DNA from: an uncultured Flavobacteriaceae bacterium
Lineage (GTDB): Bacteria > Bacteroidota > Bacteroidia > Flavobacteriales > Flavobacteriaceae
Assembly (NCBI GenBank): GCA_905479745.1
Contig: CAJQNO010000081.1
Location: 1-52,049 of the forward strand
Direction of reading: 5' to 3'
DNA: 52,049 bases
A model generated the notes under the pieces. The model saw nothing but the letters and a program-made list of their open reading frames with translations, was not told where the DNA came from and searched no databases. How positions within the stretch are numbered: position 1 is the stretch's first letter; each line of letters opens with the position of its first letter. A program made the position numbers and the translations under genes. Positions 1 through 9,670 of the stretch are shown here, piece by piece.

Positions 1-1299
1 TTCAGAAAAATTAATAAAGACCCGAAGGGTGGGCTTTTTGTGACTTCCGGATTGGGAGGAATGAGTGGTGCCCAACCAAAAGCCGGTAATATCGCAGGCT
101 GCGTAACCGTGTGCGCCGAAGTAAATAAAAAAGCTACCCACACCAGACATTCGCAAGGCTGGGTGGATGAGATCATTTCAGACTTAAAAATACTGGCCGA
201 CCGTGTTAGGGAAGCCTGTGCCAATGGAGAAACTGTATCCATAGCCTATGACGGAAATGTTGTGGATGTATGGGAATTTTTTGCTGAAGAGAATATTAAG
301 ATCGACTTGGGAAGCGATCAAACCTCTCTTCACAATCCATGGGCAGGTGGTTATTATCCTGTGGGAATGACCTATGAAGAGGCCAACGACATGATGGCCA
401 GCGATCCTGAAGGATTTAAAGAAAAGGTAAGGCAAAGCCTAAGACGCCATGCAGCGGCAATTAACAAACACACCGAAAGAGGCACTTATTTTTTCGATTA
501 TGGAAATGCATTTCTGCTGGAGGCTTCCAGGGCAGGTGCCGATGTTCGCTCGGATGATCCGGTTCGGGAATTTAAATATCCAAGTTATGTTCAGGATATT
601 ATGGGCCCGATGTGTTTCGATTATGGTTTTGGGCCATTCCGGTGGGTTTGTGCTTCGGGTGATCCCGGTGATCTAGCAAAAACCGATGAGATCGCAACAG
701 CTGTCCTCGAGCAACTGAAATTAAATGCCCCTGAAGAAATCCAGCAGCAAATGGCAGATAATATAAAATGGATAAAAGGAGCACAGGAGAACAAACTGGT
801 GGTTGGGTCGCAGGCACGTATCCTCTATGCAGATTCGGACGGTCGCATACAAATTGCTTCGGCATTTAATAAGGCCATTTCCGAAGGAAAAATAGGGCCG
901 GTTATTCTTGGTCGCGATCACCATGACGTATCGGGCACCGACTCACCTTACAGGGAAACATCCAATATCTATGACGGCAGCCGTTTTACGGCCGATATGG
1001 CCATCCAGAATGTGATAGGAGATAGTTTTAGAGGAGCTACCTGGGTAAGTATTCACAACGGCGGAGGTGTTGGTTGGGGGGAAGTAATTAATGGAGGTTT
1101 CGGTATGGTTCTTGATGGAAGTAAAGAAGCCCAACGTCGTCTGGAAAGCATGCTTTTCTGGGACGTAAATAATGGGATAGCCCGAAGAAGTTGGGCGAGA
1201 AATGAAGAAGCCGTTTTCGCCATCAAACGAGCAATGAGAGACAATCCAAACCTAAAAGTAACGCTTCCGAATTTCGTCGATAACAATTTGTTTAAGTAA
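1..1299 (+). CDS. hutU: Urocanate hydratase, 5' end cut by window edge
   Basis: Urocanase converts urocanate to imidazolonepropionate, the second step of histidine degradation, in the cytosol. The frame is open from base 1, so the gene starts upstream; 432 codons are visible, and the GTG at base 40 is only an internal valine. The glycine-rich NAD+ site (SGLGGMSGAQPKAG) lies at the start of the visible part. The stretch DYGFGPFRWVCASGDPGDL contains the conserved catalytic-region cysteine, and HNGGGVGWGEVINGG follows towards the C-terminus. These three signatures make the family call firm. It ends 10 bases before the next gene, so the two may share a transcript. Other hut genes must lie upstream of the window. 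Confidence 0.96.
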   Translation, partial: FRKINKDPKGGLFVTSGLGGMSGAQPKAGNIAGCVTVCAEVNKKATHTRHSQGWVDEIISDLKILADRVREACANGETVSIAYDGNVVDVWEFFAEENIKIDLGSDQTSLHNPWAGGYYPVGMTYEEANDMMASDPEGFKEKVRQSLRRHAAAINKHTERGTYFFDYGNAFLLEASRAGADVRSDDPVREFKYPSYVQDIMGPMCFDYGFGPFRWVCASGDPGDLAKTDEIATAVLEQLKLNAPEEIQQQMADNIKWIKGAQENKLVVGSQARILYADSDGRIQIASAFNKAISEGKIGPVILGRDHHDVSGTDSPYRETSNIYDGSRFTADMAIQNVIGDSFRGATWVSIHNGGGVGWGEVINGGFGMVLDGSKEAQRRLESMLFWDVNNGIARRSWARNEEAVFAIKRAMRDNPNLKVTLPNFVDNNLFK

Positions 1300-1309
1300 A
1301 CCATATGCT

Positions 1310-1852
1310 ATGAAATCACTTAAATTCACATCATTACTTTTAGTACTTTTTGTCTTTACCTCTTGTACCACGGTACGGGTGGTGAGTGACTATGACAGAC
1401 AGGCCAATTTCAATGAATACAAGTCTTTTGCTTTTTATAAGCCCGGGATAGATAAGGCCGAGATCTCAGACCTGGATAAAAAACGTATTCTTCGAGCCAT
1501 CAATTCTGAATTAGCGGCGAAAGGCATGAATAAGTCTGAATCTCCCGATCTGCTGGTTAGTATTTTCACCAAAGAACGTGAACGAATTAACGTTTACAAT
1601 AATAATTTTGGCTGGGGCTGGGGTTGGAACCCCTGGTGGTATGGAGGTTATTACGGAAATTCCGTTTCCCGATCCACAGAAGGGTCTCTGTACATAGACC
1701 TCATTGATGCTAAAACCAACGAATTGGTTTGGCAAGGTGTTGGTAGTGCAAGATTGATCACGAGCGGAAATATAGAAAAGAAGGAAGCACGTATTAGAGA
1801 GATAGTGCGTGAGATCTTAATGAAATACCCGCCTGGAAATACAATGAATTAA
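1310..1852 (+). CDS. DUF4136 family lipoprotein
   Basis: This 180-residue protein starts with a hydrophobic signal and a lipobox (FVFTSC, Cys near residue 19), so it should be a lipoprotein. The mature part begins with VRVVSDYDRQANFNEYKSFAF, typical of DUF4136 proteins, and carries a Trp/Gly-rich loop (GWGWGWNPWWYGGYYG) at about residues 100-115. The C-terminal half (LYIDLIDAKTNELVWQGVG) also fits the family. The molecular function of DUF4136 is unknown. It follows hutU by 10 bases and is closed by a strong terminator, so it is the last gene of that transcript. A link with histidine use is not shown by anything but position. Confidence 0.85.
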   Translation: MKSLKFTSLLLVLFVFTSCTTVRVVSDYDRQANFNEYKSFAFYKPGIDKAEISDLDKKRILRAINSELAAKGMNKSESPDLLVSIFTKERERINVYNNNFGWGWGWNPWWYGGYYGNSVSRSTEGSLYIDLIDAKTNELVWQGVGSARLITSGNIEKKEARIREIVREILMKYPPGNTMN

Positions 1853-1856
1853 AAAT

Positions 1857-1883
1857 AAACCCTCCAAAAATGGAGGGTTTTTT
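1857..1883 (+). terminator. Rho-independent terminator after hutU/DUF4136
   Basis: A perfect 10-bp stem (1857-1866 with 1871-1880) with an AAAA loop is followed by a T run reaching 1883. It lies 5 bases after the DUF4136 stop. The A-rich left arm means it may also stop the convergent T9SS gene at 1942. Confidence 0.9.
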
Positions 1884-1941
1884 ATTTGGATAAATAACTT
1901 GCAAATTGTTAGACCGAAGAACAACAAAGTTTTAAAATTTC

Positions 1942-3567
1942 TTATTGTTTAATAACCCCAACTGCTTTATTGCTGGTGTCTTCGAAATACACTTCTAATA
2001 TATAGTACCCACCGCTTAAGCTCTCCATGGATAATTCTAATTGCTCCTGCAGATGTACCTCTTCCAAAATTACTTGTTGCCCTATACTGTTGTACAATTC
2101 AAGTTTTTCAATTGGCCGGTTACTTTTTATTGTTAGTATGTCTTCCACCGGGTTGTTAAATACGAATAACAGATTGGAAGATTGGTGATCATCTATTCCT
2201 AATACCTCATCGATAAAATTCTGGGCATAGATCCTAGAGCCGCTTCCTTTGTCCTCAATAAAAACAGCAACAGATTGATTGTTAACAGGTGTGGTATAGT
2301 TAATTCGGCTTTTGTTGGCAGCATATGTAGCCACAGGTCTAAGTTCTTCCGGCCAGAAAAACTCACCATTGTCATCAAGATACAAAACGTGTAATGTAGT
2401 TGGGGTAGCACCATTGTCCACTCCATCTTTAATTAGAAATATCGGACTATCATTTTTGAGGAAAAGGGTCCCCGCATGTACTTTTTCCTCGCCTATTGCA
2501 TACACAACCTTGCCATTATCTGTAAACTGCCTTGCTCCTGTATCTTTATCAAATTTTTGCACAGATTCCCCTCTCTGGTTTTGTGAGCTATCGGTATAGG
2601 TGCATACCGCCCAAACGTATTGCGAACCAGGGTTCATAGCAATAGTAGTACTGATCTCATAATCTGTTTCGTTTGTATCGAAGTCGGAACCATTGATGCC
2701 CCAGGGTAAAGATCCATCCGGATTTACCCGCTGCACATACGAATCGAATCTAATTGCCGACGCCAATGAATACCCCATATATACCACATCACCGTTCTTA
2801 ACACCTGTATAGGATCTATTGAAAGCAGTGGCCCTGTCCGCCAATTGAACCGGATTTGCCCAAACAGCGACACCATTTGCATCGTACCGCTGGGCCCACA
2901 TATAAGAATTTATTCCCCCAATTAATGTGTGAAAAACTGCTATATAATTATCGTTGGAGATTTCGAAGAAGTTTGCCGGAGCTGTTGTACTAGAGCCATT
3001 TTCTATAGGTTGATCTGAAGGCCAAACAGGCATTCCGTTAGAATCGAACTTTTGCATTAACCCTCCACTTGATGAGAGCCAACTCACTAACGCATCTCCT
3101 GAAGACAGGGGTAGTATGGTCACGAGGTTTCCGCTTCCCACGTTTACGCCGTTGCTATTCCATAAATGGTTGCCTGCAGTGTCCAACTTAAATACATACG
3201 CCGGGTCTCCACCACCAGTTCCCGTAACCCCAATATAAATATTGTTGGCATCATCTACCGCTATATTCCAAATTACGGTAAACGTACTCATAGGAATGGT
3301 ATTGCTAATTAAAAGTCCGTCATTTCCCAGGGTTTTATTCCCGTCCACATCGAGGACCTGCATCCTAAGTTCATAATTAACAGGAGCCGCCACCGATTTC
3401 CAAAAAACAACATAAGTTTTTCCATCGCCAGCACCAATCGCTTTCATATCACCTCCTTCCGAATCTACAACAAGTGTATTTATTTCGGTATTGGAATTCC
3501 ATTGAGCAATAGCCTGTGAAAAGTACAGACTTACAATGATCATGATAAGTATTCTCATAAGATTCAT
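1942..3567 (-). CDS. Secreted protein with type IX (T9SS type A) sorting domain
   Basis: The 541-residue product has an N-terminal signal peptide ending near SQAIAQ. The body is a run of beta-rich repeats with recurring motifs such as FDSNGMPVW, YDANGVAVW and LDDNGEFFW, like delta-60/propeller-type extracellular repeats. The last 80 or so residues form a type A sorting domain: NNPVEDILTIKSN, then YNSIGQQV, and a final GGYYILEVYFEDTSNKAVGVIKQ-type strand pair ending in KQ. The protein is therefore predicted to cross the outer membrane by T9SS and be released or anchored on the surface. No enzymatic motif is visible, so the function is unknown. The start is the first ATG with a good signal sequence. 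Confidence 0.85.
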   Translation of the reverse strand: MNLMRILIMIIVSLYFSQAIAQWNSNTEINTLVVDSEGGDMKAIGAGDGKTYVVFWKSVAAPVNYELRMQVLDVDGNKTLGNDGLLISNTIPMSTFTVIWNIAVDDANNIYIGVTGTGGGDPAYVFKLDTAGNHLWNSNGVNVGSGNLVTILPLSSGDALVSWLSSSGGLMQKFDSNGMPVWPSDQPIENGSSTTAPANFFEISNDNYIAVFHTLIGGINSYMWAQRYDANGVAVWANPVQLADRATAFNRSYTGVKNGDVVYMGYSLASAIRFDSYVQRVNPDGSLPWGINGSDFDTNETDYEISTTIAMNPGSQYVWAVCTYTDSSQNQRGESVQKFDKDTGARQFTDNGKVVYAIGEEKVHAGTLFLKNDSPIFLIKDGVDNGATPTTLHVLYLDDNGEFFWPEELRPVATYAANKSRINYTTPVNNQSVAVFIEDKGSGSRIYAQNFIDEVLGIDDHQSSNLLFVFNNPVEDILTIKSNRPIEKLELYNSIGQQVILEEVHLQEQLELSMESLSGGYYILEVYFEDTSNKAVGVIKQ

Positions 3568-4051
3568 TTTTGTTTAGTTTTATTTAATTAACTGTTTTCC
3601 TAGTGTTCTAATAATATACCCACCCGAATTATCCTCTTCATGTATATTACAAAATGCTTTCACTTTTTGAACTTCGAATGAGATTAATTTAAGATCTATT
3701 TTAAAGGATATGCAAATTCAAAAAATATAAAACCCAAACAATTTGCAATCCACATCAAGTGACAGCTTGTATTTATAATAATATTCCCTTTCGAAGGATT
3801 TATGTTACATATGTTTTATTTCGCTCCCAATTATGTGTGCGATGTTACGATATTTATACAAATTGATACATTAATTATAAAGGTTGCCACAGGGGAAATA
3901 TACTTTAGCCCCGGTTAGGTATTGTCCCAGTTACTACAGGAAAAATCCCTTTTTAAAATAGAGTCTTTAACTATTAATAAACTCTAGGCTGGAATCTACT
4001 TTTACACCATAATCAAGAAGCATATAAAATTAACCTTTTAATTAAACTACG
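3568..4051. other. 484-base intergenic region between divergent T9SS genes
   Basis: AT-rich DNA with no convincing ORF or RNA gene. It must hold the promoters of both flanking genes. The best -7 candidates for the plus-strand gene are one-mismatch versions of TAnnTTTG at 3901-3908 and 3997-4004. A 6-bp inverted repeat (TAGAGT 3959-3964, ACTCTA 3981-3986) encloses an AT-only spacer. I see no clear regulator site. Confidence 0.5.
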
Positions 4052-5146
4052 ATGAAACAATTTTTTACTTTCTTACTGGTGCTGGCAACCACGGCTGTCA
4101 TTGCACAAAATTCAATGTTCGTTCATACCGCTACGGTAGCGAACAGTTCTTTCAATGTTACCTACATTGATCATCCAGACCTCAACGCGAATCCCAATGC
4201 CAATTTGGTGGTTAGCCATAACTGGAACCCTGTGGGGTCTTCCGGCGTGTATAACGATAATGTTACCGGAGTCTGGTACGACACCTTTACCCAACAATGG
4301 GCCATTTACAATGAGAATCCTGGTGTAAATATTGTTCCGGATAGTTCGTATAATGTTTATTATTCTACCAATACTGCCACGATCACTCATATTGCCACGG
4401 TTGGTAATCAAGGATCTGTAGACTCATACACCGTTTTAAATAGCCCGCTATTAAACGGTAATCCAAATGCTCATGCCGTTTTAACTACCTATTATAATCC
4501 TAACAATCAATACAATGATACTGTATATGGATTTTGGTACGATGATACACTGGACAGATGGATCATCTATAGTGAGGACAGCAGCACTATACCCTTAGGC
4601 TCTGCCTTTTTTGTAGCGGTGAATGGAGCAGATGTTCAAACCATGAGACATGTGGCTATTCCTAGTAATATATTTGGCAATTACACGATAATCGATCATC
4701 CGGTTTTAAACGGTGATCCTAATGCTGTTTTCGTATTTGGCCATAATTGGGGTATTTCAGGAGATCCCTCGAATGTGATAATGGATCATAACATGGGCGT
4801 GTGGTATGATGGTGCTAACTGGAGTATTTATACTGAAGACTTATCGGCAATGCCAGAAAATGCCACTTTCGATCTTCTTATTTACGACGAAACACTGGGT
4901 GTTACCGAAAATAATATTGAAGGCCTTAGTTACGGTCCAAACCCTGTAAAGGACATACTCGATATTCGTGCTAACAACCCGATAACTTCGGTAACCATTT
5001 ATAATATACTAGGGCAGAAACTAACCAAAGTATCTGGAGATGGTAACGCCATTGGCATAAATCTTTCTGGTTATGCATCTGGTAGTTACTTCGCCACCGT
5101 TATCGCCGGCGACGCTTCAGAAACTATAAAGTTGATCAAACAATAA
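4052..5146 (+). CDS. Secreted three-repeat protein with T9SS type A sorting domain
   Basis: The 364-residue product has a signal peptide (about residues 1-18, ending VIAQ). Three repeats of roughly 85 residues follow, at about 20-108, 109-195 and 196-283. Each has the pattern H-x-A ... (I/L)xxPxLNxNPNA ... (H/Y)NW/YNP ... VWYD ... W.IY.ED ... F.V. This looks like the module now called DUF7452, though I cannot check the accession. The last 75 residues are a type A sorting domain (GPNPVKDILDIRAN, YNILGQKL, final IKLIKQ). It should be exported by T9SS. Function is unknown; the repeats may be adhesive or structural. A terminator follows. Confidence 0.85.
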   Translation: MKQFFTFLLVLATTAVIAQNSMFVHTATVANSSFNVTYIDHPDLNANPNANLVVSHNWNPVGSSGVYNDNVTGVWYDTFTQQWAIYNENPGVNIVPDSSYNVYYSTNTATITHIATVGNQGSVDSYTVLNSPLLNGNPNAHAVLTTYYNPNNQYNDTVYGFWYDDTLDRWIIYSEDSSTIPLGSAFFVAVNGADVQTMRHVAIPSNIFGNYTIIDHPVLNGDPNAVFVFGHNWGISGDPSNVIMDHNMGVWYDGANWSIYTEDLSAMPENATFDLLIYDETLGVTENNIEGLSYGPNPVKDILDIRANNPITSVTIYNILGQKLTKVSGDGNAIGINLSGYASGSYFATVIAGDASETIKLIKQ

Positions 5147-5173
5147 TGTTTGGAGTTTTGTTTAGTATTGTTG

Positions 5174-5202
5174 AAAGGAGCGTCTTAGGCGCTCCTTTTT
5201 AT
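5174..5202 (+). terminator. Terminator between T9SS gene and the large paa/bkd operon
   Basis: A perfect 9-bp GC-rich stem (5174-5182 with 5190-5198) with a 7-base loop is followed on the plus strand by T5 and AT-rich DNA. On the minus strand the T run is only three bases, so it should work mainly for the plus-strand gene, though it may also mark the end of the operon that stops at 5203. Confidence 0.85.
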
Positions 5203-7305
5203 TTAATAATTAAGAATCTCAATGATCTTATCCTTCACTTTTTCAACAGAAGGGATCATGGTTTGTTCTAAGGTACTATTAAGCGGAATTGCAGGCATAT
5301 TCTCACTTCCAATGATCATTACAGGCCCGTCTAACTCCTGAAAACACGCCTCCTGGATTCTCCCCTGCAACGCTCTACTAAAACTATTATCGGAAGGTTC
5401 TTCGGTAACAACAAGGCATTTGCCACATTTTTTTACACTCTTGAACACGGTGTCATAATCCAAAGGATGTAACGTTCTAAGGTCCACAATTTCGATCTTA
5501 TCCTGAAGACCTAGTTCTTCGGAAGCATTCATCGCCCAGTGAACTCCCATGCCATAGGTTATTATAGATAGAGTCTCTTCGTTTTCCTGCTTCCAGATTT
5601 CTTGTAATACCCATGCTTTTCCGAAGGGAAGGATGTAGTCTTCGGCAGGTTCTACCGAAGTAGCTCCCTTGGTCCCGGGAACCTTACTCCAATATAGCCC
5701 TTTGTGCTCGAAGATCACTACAGGATTCGGGTCGTAATAGGCAGCTTTTAAAAGCCCTTTTAAATCGGCACCATTGCTTGGATAAGCTATCTTCAAACCA
5801 CGGATATTGGTAACTACGCTTTCAACAGAAGATGAATGATAGGGCCCACCGCTTCCGTAGGCTCCAATTGGAACTCTCAGGATCATGGAAACCGGCCATT
5901 TACCGTTCGATAAATAGCAACTACGGCTTACCTCGGTGAACAACTGGTTAAGTCCAGGCCAGATATAATCTGCGAACTGTACCTCAACTATTGGCTTTAA
6001 ACCAACCGCACTCATCCCTACGGTTGAACCTACTATAAATGCTTCCTGAATTGGTGTATTGAATACCCGGTTATCACCAAACTTCTGGGCCAGTGTGGCT
6101 GCTTCCCTGAAAACGCCTCCCAGTCTTCCACCAACATCCTGGCCATAGAGCAGGCATTCTTTATGTTTTCGCATCAGTTCTTCTATGGCGAAAAGCGCGC
6201 AATCTACCATCACCACTTTGTCGGCTCCTTTCGGACTTCTTTCGCCTGTTTCTTCCACGATCGGTGTGGGAGCAAAGTCGTGAGTAAAGAGATCCTCAGG
6301 CCTTGGATCCTCTGCCTTTAAGGCTTTTTCAAAATCGGCTCGTACTATATCGATACATTTATTCTCGAATTCCTGAATTTCGTTATCGGTAAAGCCTGTT
6401 TCCTTTAATAATGCCTTCATTTTAGGGTACGGATCACGGGACTGAGCCTCTTCCAGATCGTCCCTGTACCATTCCATCCTAACCCCGGAGGTATGATGAT
6501 TTAGCAATGGCACTCTTGCGTGAACCAAAAATGGTCTACGCTCTTTCCTGATCGTATCCAGCACTTTTGAAATGGTGGAATAACTTTCGTTAAAATCGGT
6601 TCCATCGATGGTGACCGCTTCCAGTCCATGGAATCCGGCAGCGTATTCAAAAGCGTTCTGTGCACGGGTCTCTGCGGCATTTGCCGAAATATCCCATCCA
6701 TTGTCCTGTACCAGATAAAGAATGGGCAATTGTTTAAGAGCTGCCATCTGGAAGGCTTCCGAAATTTCACCTTCGGTTACCGAAGCATCTCCCAATGAGC
6801 ATACAACCACAGGATTATTTATAGATTTCCCAGCCGTATCAAGGCCTGAAATTCCTTCGGCTTCCTTATACCAGAATCCCATTGCCACACCCGTTGCCGG
6901 GATGGCCTGCATACCCGTTGCAGAGCTTTGATGAGGAATTTTAGGTTTATCGTCTTCTCTAAGACTAGGGTGCGAATAATATGTTCGGCCTCCGGAAAAC
7001 GGATCGTCTCTTTTAGCTAAAACCTGAAGCATAAGATCGTATGGTCTCATACCGATGGCCAATAACATGGCATCATCCCGATAGTAAGGAAAGGCGTAGT
7101 CCTGAGGTTTTAACTGTAAACCCACTGCGGTCTGGATCACTTCATGTCCACGAGAAGTGGCATGCACATACTTGGAAACTGTTTTAAAGTTTTCCTCATA
7201 CAGGTATGTAAGTGCTTTGGCAGTGCACAGGTTCTTAAAACCCTTTACAAGTATCTCTTTCTTCAGTTTACTATTATTCACAGTGATTAAATTATCCTTG
7301 ATCAT
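5203..7305 (-). CDS. 2-oxoacid dehydrogenase E1, fused alpha and beta subunits
   Basis: This 700-residue thiamine-diphosphate enzyme decarboxylates a 2-oxoacid and passes the acyl group to lipoyl-E2. The N-terminal half is E1 alpha, with the ThDP motif GDASVTEGEISEAF followed by VQDN, and the conserved HHTSG loop. From about residue 355 (GADKVVMVDCALFAIEELM) it is E1 beta, ending in the transketolase C-terminal domain. Alpha/beta fusions of this kind are common in Bacteroidota, where they are annotated as branched-chain types. I start at the ATG at 7305, two bases after the ilvE stop; the in-frame GTG at 7329 overlaps ilvE and is less likely. It is the last gene of the paa operon, and no E3 gene is in the window. 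The substrate may be branched-chain oxoacids, phenylpyruvate, or both. Confidence 0.9.
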   Translation of the reverse strand: MIKDNLITVNNSKLKKEILVKGFKNLCTAKALTYLYEENFKTVSKYVHATSRGHEVIQTAVGLQLKPQDYAFPYYRDDAMLLAIGMRPYDLMLQVLAKRDDPFSGGRTYYSHPSLREDDKPKIPHQSSATGMQAIPATGVAMGFWYKEAEGISGLDTAGKSINNPVVVCSLGDASVTEGEISEAFQMAALKQLPILYLVQDNGWDISANAAETRAQNAFEYAAGFHGLEAVTIDGTDFNESYSTISKVLDTIRKERRPFLVHARVPLLNHHTSGVRMEWYRDDLEEAQSRDPYPKMKALLKETGFTDNEIQEFENKCIDIVRADFEKALKAEDPRPEDLFTHDFAPTPIVEETGERSPKGADKVVMVDCALFAIEELMRKHKECLLYGQDVGGRLGGVFREAATLAQKFGDNRVFNTPIQEAFIVGSTVGMSAVGLKPIVEVQFADYIWPGLNQLFTEVSRSCYLSNGKWPVSMILRVPIGAYGSGGPYHSSSVESVVTNIRGLKIAYPSNGADLKGLLKAAYYDPNPVVIFEHKGLYWSKVPGTKGATSVEPAEDYILPFGKAWVLQEIWKQENEETLSIITYGMGVHWAMNASEELGLQDKIEIVDLRTLHPLDYDTVFKSVKKCGKCLVVTEEPSDNSFSRALQGRIQEACFQELDGPVMIIGSENMPAIPLNSTLEQTMIPSVEKVKDKIIEILNY

Positions 7306-7307
7306 TT

Positions 7308-8372
7308 TTAATCGATCTTTACCATCCACCCAAACGGATCTTCTATCTTTCCTGTTTTTATTTTGTTCAACGTATCGTTTACATCCTGTCCAACCGGATG
7401 CTCATCGGAAATACGGATCACCTGGTCCTCACTACCTATGGCTTCAATATAAGCGATCCCCACAGCGGTTCCTGTTCCGAAGGCCTCTTCAAGGGTCCCA
7501 TTCTTTTCTGCATCTAATATCTCATCAATGGTGATTGGCCTTTCAGTAACCTCGTAGCCTTTATATTTTAGAAGTTCGATAACGCTTAAACGGGTAATTC
7601 CATTTAATATCGCGCCATCGAGGCTAGGAGTAATAAAAGCACCATTGATCTTAAAGAAGATATTCATAGTGCCCACTTCCTGAATATACTTATGCTCAAT
7701 GGCGTCCAGCCACAGCACCTGGTCATACCCTTTGGCTTTCGCTATTTCTGTAGGCCGGATTGCCGCAGCGTAATTTCCTGCTGCTTTCGCTTCTCCGGTT
7801 CCTCCTTCCACCGCACGGATAAATTTCTTTTCGGCCCATAATTTTATGGGTTTACTGAAAAGCGGCCCCGAGGGAGAAGCGATGATCATAAATTTAAAAC
7901 TGGTAGCTGCGCGCATTCCAATAAACGGTTCGTCGGCATACATAAACGGCCTTAAATACAATGCACTGCCCTCCATTGGAGGAATCCATTTACGCTCCAT
8001 ATCGACAAATGCCTTCAATCCTTCCACGAATAACTCTTCGGGAAATTCGGGCATACCCATACGCCGCGCACTAAAATTTAATCGTTCTGCATTCTTATCG
8101 GGTCGAAAAATTAATGGCTTCCCGTCACTATCCAGCGTTGCCTTCATTCCTTCAAAAATGGCTTGCCCATAGTGCAAGGCCATCGCCGCAGGGTGAGTAG
8201 GAATATCGGAGAGTGGCTCTATTCGGGCCTGCTGCCATTTTCCATCCTTATAATCACATATAAACATATGATCGGTAAAGGTTCTTCCAAGCGGAATCGA
8301 ATTAAAATCCAATGACGCTAGTTTAGAATTAGTGGTTTTTTTAATACTGATTTGTTCCATGGTCTCCATCAT
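7308..8372 (-). CDS. ilvE: Branched-chain amino acid aminotransferase, eukaryote-like type
   Basis: A 354-residue fold-type IV PLP transaminase that swaps amino groups between branched-chain amino acids and 2-oxoglutarate. The PLP lysine is K196 in GEAKAAGNY, and the EVGTMNIFF motif and C-terminal GTGTAVG loop match the BCAT subgroup. Length is normal (about 350-360). It sits 8 bases after the E2 gene and 2 bases before E1, so all three are co-transcribed. The operon context suggests a catabolic role, feeding oxoacids to the neighbouring dehydrogenase. BCATs of this group can have weak activity on phenylalanine, so phenylpyruvate formation is possible but is inference. Confidence 0.92.
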   Translation of the reverse strand: MMETMEQISIKKTTNSKLASLDFNSIPLGRTFTDHMFICDYKDGKWQQARIEPLSDIPTHPAAMALHYGQAIFEGMKATLDSDGKPLIFRPDKNAERLNFSARRMGMPEFPEELFVEGLKAFVDMERKWIPPMEGSALYLRPFMYADEPFIGMRAATSFKFMIIASPSGPLFSKPIKLWAEKKFIRAVEGGTGEAKAAGNYAAAIRPTEIAKAKGYDQVLWLDAIEHKYIQEVGTMNIFFKINGAFITPSLDGAILNGITRLSVIELLKYKGYEVTERPITIDEILDAEKNGTLEEAFGTGTAVGIAYIEAIGSEDQVIRISDEHPVGQDVNDTLNKIKTGKIEDPFGWMVKID

Positions 8373-8380
8373 TCTATTCT

Positions 8381-9670
8381 TTAAATTTTTCGTTTTAAGT
8401 TAAACTGTTCCATTTCGTCTGCGATCCTTCTTAAGAAAGATCCTGCCAGGTAGCCATCAACTATGCGATGATCGAAAGACAATGACAGGTACATCATCTG
8501 TCTAATTTCGATCGTATCACCATTCTTACCCTCCATTACTTCGGCTCGTTTTTTTATGATCCCTGTCGCCAGGATAGCTGCTTCAGGCTGATTGATTATG
8601 GGTGTTCCCATCAAACTCCCGAAGGTACCTACATTACTGATAGTAAAAGTACTTCCTCGGGTATCGTCTGCAGATAACTTCCCGTCCCTTGCCTTGGCAA
8701 CTAACTCATTAGTACTTGCTGCCAGTGCCGGGAGGTCTAATTTATCGGCATTACGAACTACAGGAACGATCAAATTCCCGGAAGGTAAGGCTGTGGCCAT
8801 TCCTATATTAATGTCTTCTTTTACTATAATATTCTTTCCGTCCAGAGAAGAATTTATCATAGGGTAAGCTTTAATTGCTTTAGCAATACATTCTATAAAT
8901 AGCGGTGTAAAAGTTAATTTCTCTTTGTATTTCTTCTGAAATTTCTCTTTAACCTCGTTTCGCCAGTTCACCATATCGGTAAGGTCTGCTTCCACGTAGG
9001 CAGTCACATGAGGGGAGGTATGTTTACTAAACACCATGTGGTCTGCGATCATCTGGCGCATACGATCCATTTCGATCACCTTTCCCGTACCCTTATCAAA
9101 CTGAAGATCGGGCACTTTAAGCCCTGGACTCTCCGCAACCGGTTGAGCAAATTGGAATGGCCTGCCTTCAGCCAGATAATTCATGATATCACTTTTCCGA
9201 AGCCGGCCATCTTTTCCCGTCCCGGGTATCCTGGCAAGTTCTTCGTAACTAATATGATGTGCCCTTGCAATACTGTCTATCAACGGACTCACAAACACAT
9301 TCTCATTCACCTTAAAATTGGTTGCCGGTACTGCTTTAGATTTTCTTTTAGGTTGAGATTTTGGAGTGCCGGTAGTTTTTTCGGTTTCCGTCGATTTTTT
9401 ATCTTCTGAAGTTGATTTAGGGATTTCCCCATCGGTTTTAATAATGGCGATCACCTCCCCTATCTCCACCACATCATTAGGCTGGTAAAGCAATTCAACT
9501 ATTTCTCCCGAGACAGTCGAAGGAACTTCCGAATCGACCTTATCCGTTGCGACTTCCAGCAATATCTCATCAAATTCAATAGTATCTCCCACGCTCTTGA
9601 ACCATTTGATTATGGCAGCCTGTGTAATACTTTCACCCATTTTGGGCATTTTAAATTCAAAATTGCTCAT
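8381..9670 (-). CDS. 2-oxoacid dehydrogenase E2, dihydrolipoamide acyltransferase
   Basis: A 429-residue E2 with a single N-terminal lipoyl domain (lipoylated K44 in ATDKVDSE), a charged Lys/Ser/Thr linker, an E3/E1-binding domain at about residues 125-168 (VSPLIDSIARAH to GRLRKSDIMNYL) and a C-terminal catalytic domain ending with the active-site FDHRIVDG motif. It takes the acyl group from E1 and gives an acyl-CoA. The start overlaps the paaY stop in an ATGA, which implies translational coupling inside the paa operon. One lipoyl domain is typical for branched-chain E2. Its acyl specificity cannot be read from sequence, and the location among paa genes makes phenylacetyl-CoA a candidate product. 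Confidence 0.92.
   Translation of the reverse strand: MSNFEFKMPKMGESITQAAIIKWFKSVGDTIEFDEILLEVATDKVDSEVPSTVSGEIVELLYQPNDVVEIGEVIAIIKTDGEIPKSTSEDKKSTETEKTTGTPKSQPKRKSKAVPATNFKVNENVFVSPLIDSIARAHHISYEELARIPGTGKDGRLRKSDIMNYLAEGRPFQFAQPVAESPGLKVPDLQFDKGTGKVIEMDRMRQMIADHMVFSKHTSPHVTAYVEADLTDMVNWRNEVKEKFQKKYKEKLTFTPLFIECIAKAIKAYPMINSSLDGKNIIVKEDINIGMATALPSGNLIVPVVRNADKLDLPALAASTNELVAKARDGKLSADDTRGSTFTISNVGTFGSLMGTPIINQPEAAILATGIIKKRAEVMEGKNGDTIEIRQMMYLSLSFDHRIVDGYLAGSFLRRIADEMEQFNLKRKI

Noticed and set aside
3568-4051. Possible small RNA or short gene in the 484-base intergenic gap
   Set aside because: AT-rich with no ORF of note, no hairpin with a T run, and no tRNA or riboswitch features.
7303-7329. 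In-frame GTG start of E1 at 7329, eight codons upstream
   Set aside because: It would overlap ilvE. The ATG at 7305 lies two bases after the ilvE stop, a better and more usual operon spacing.
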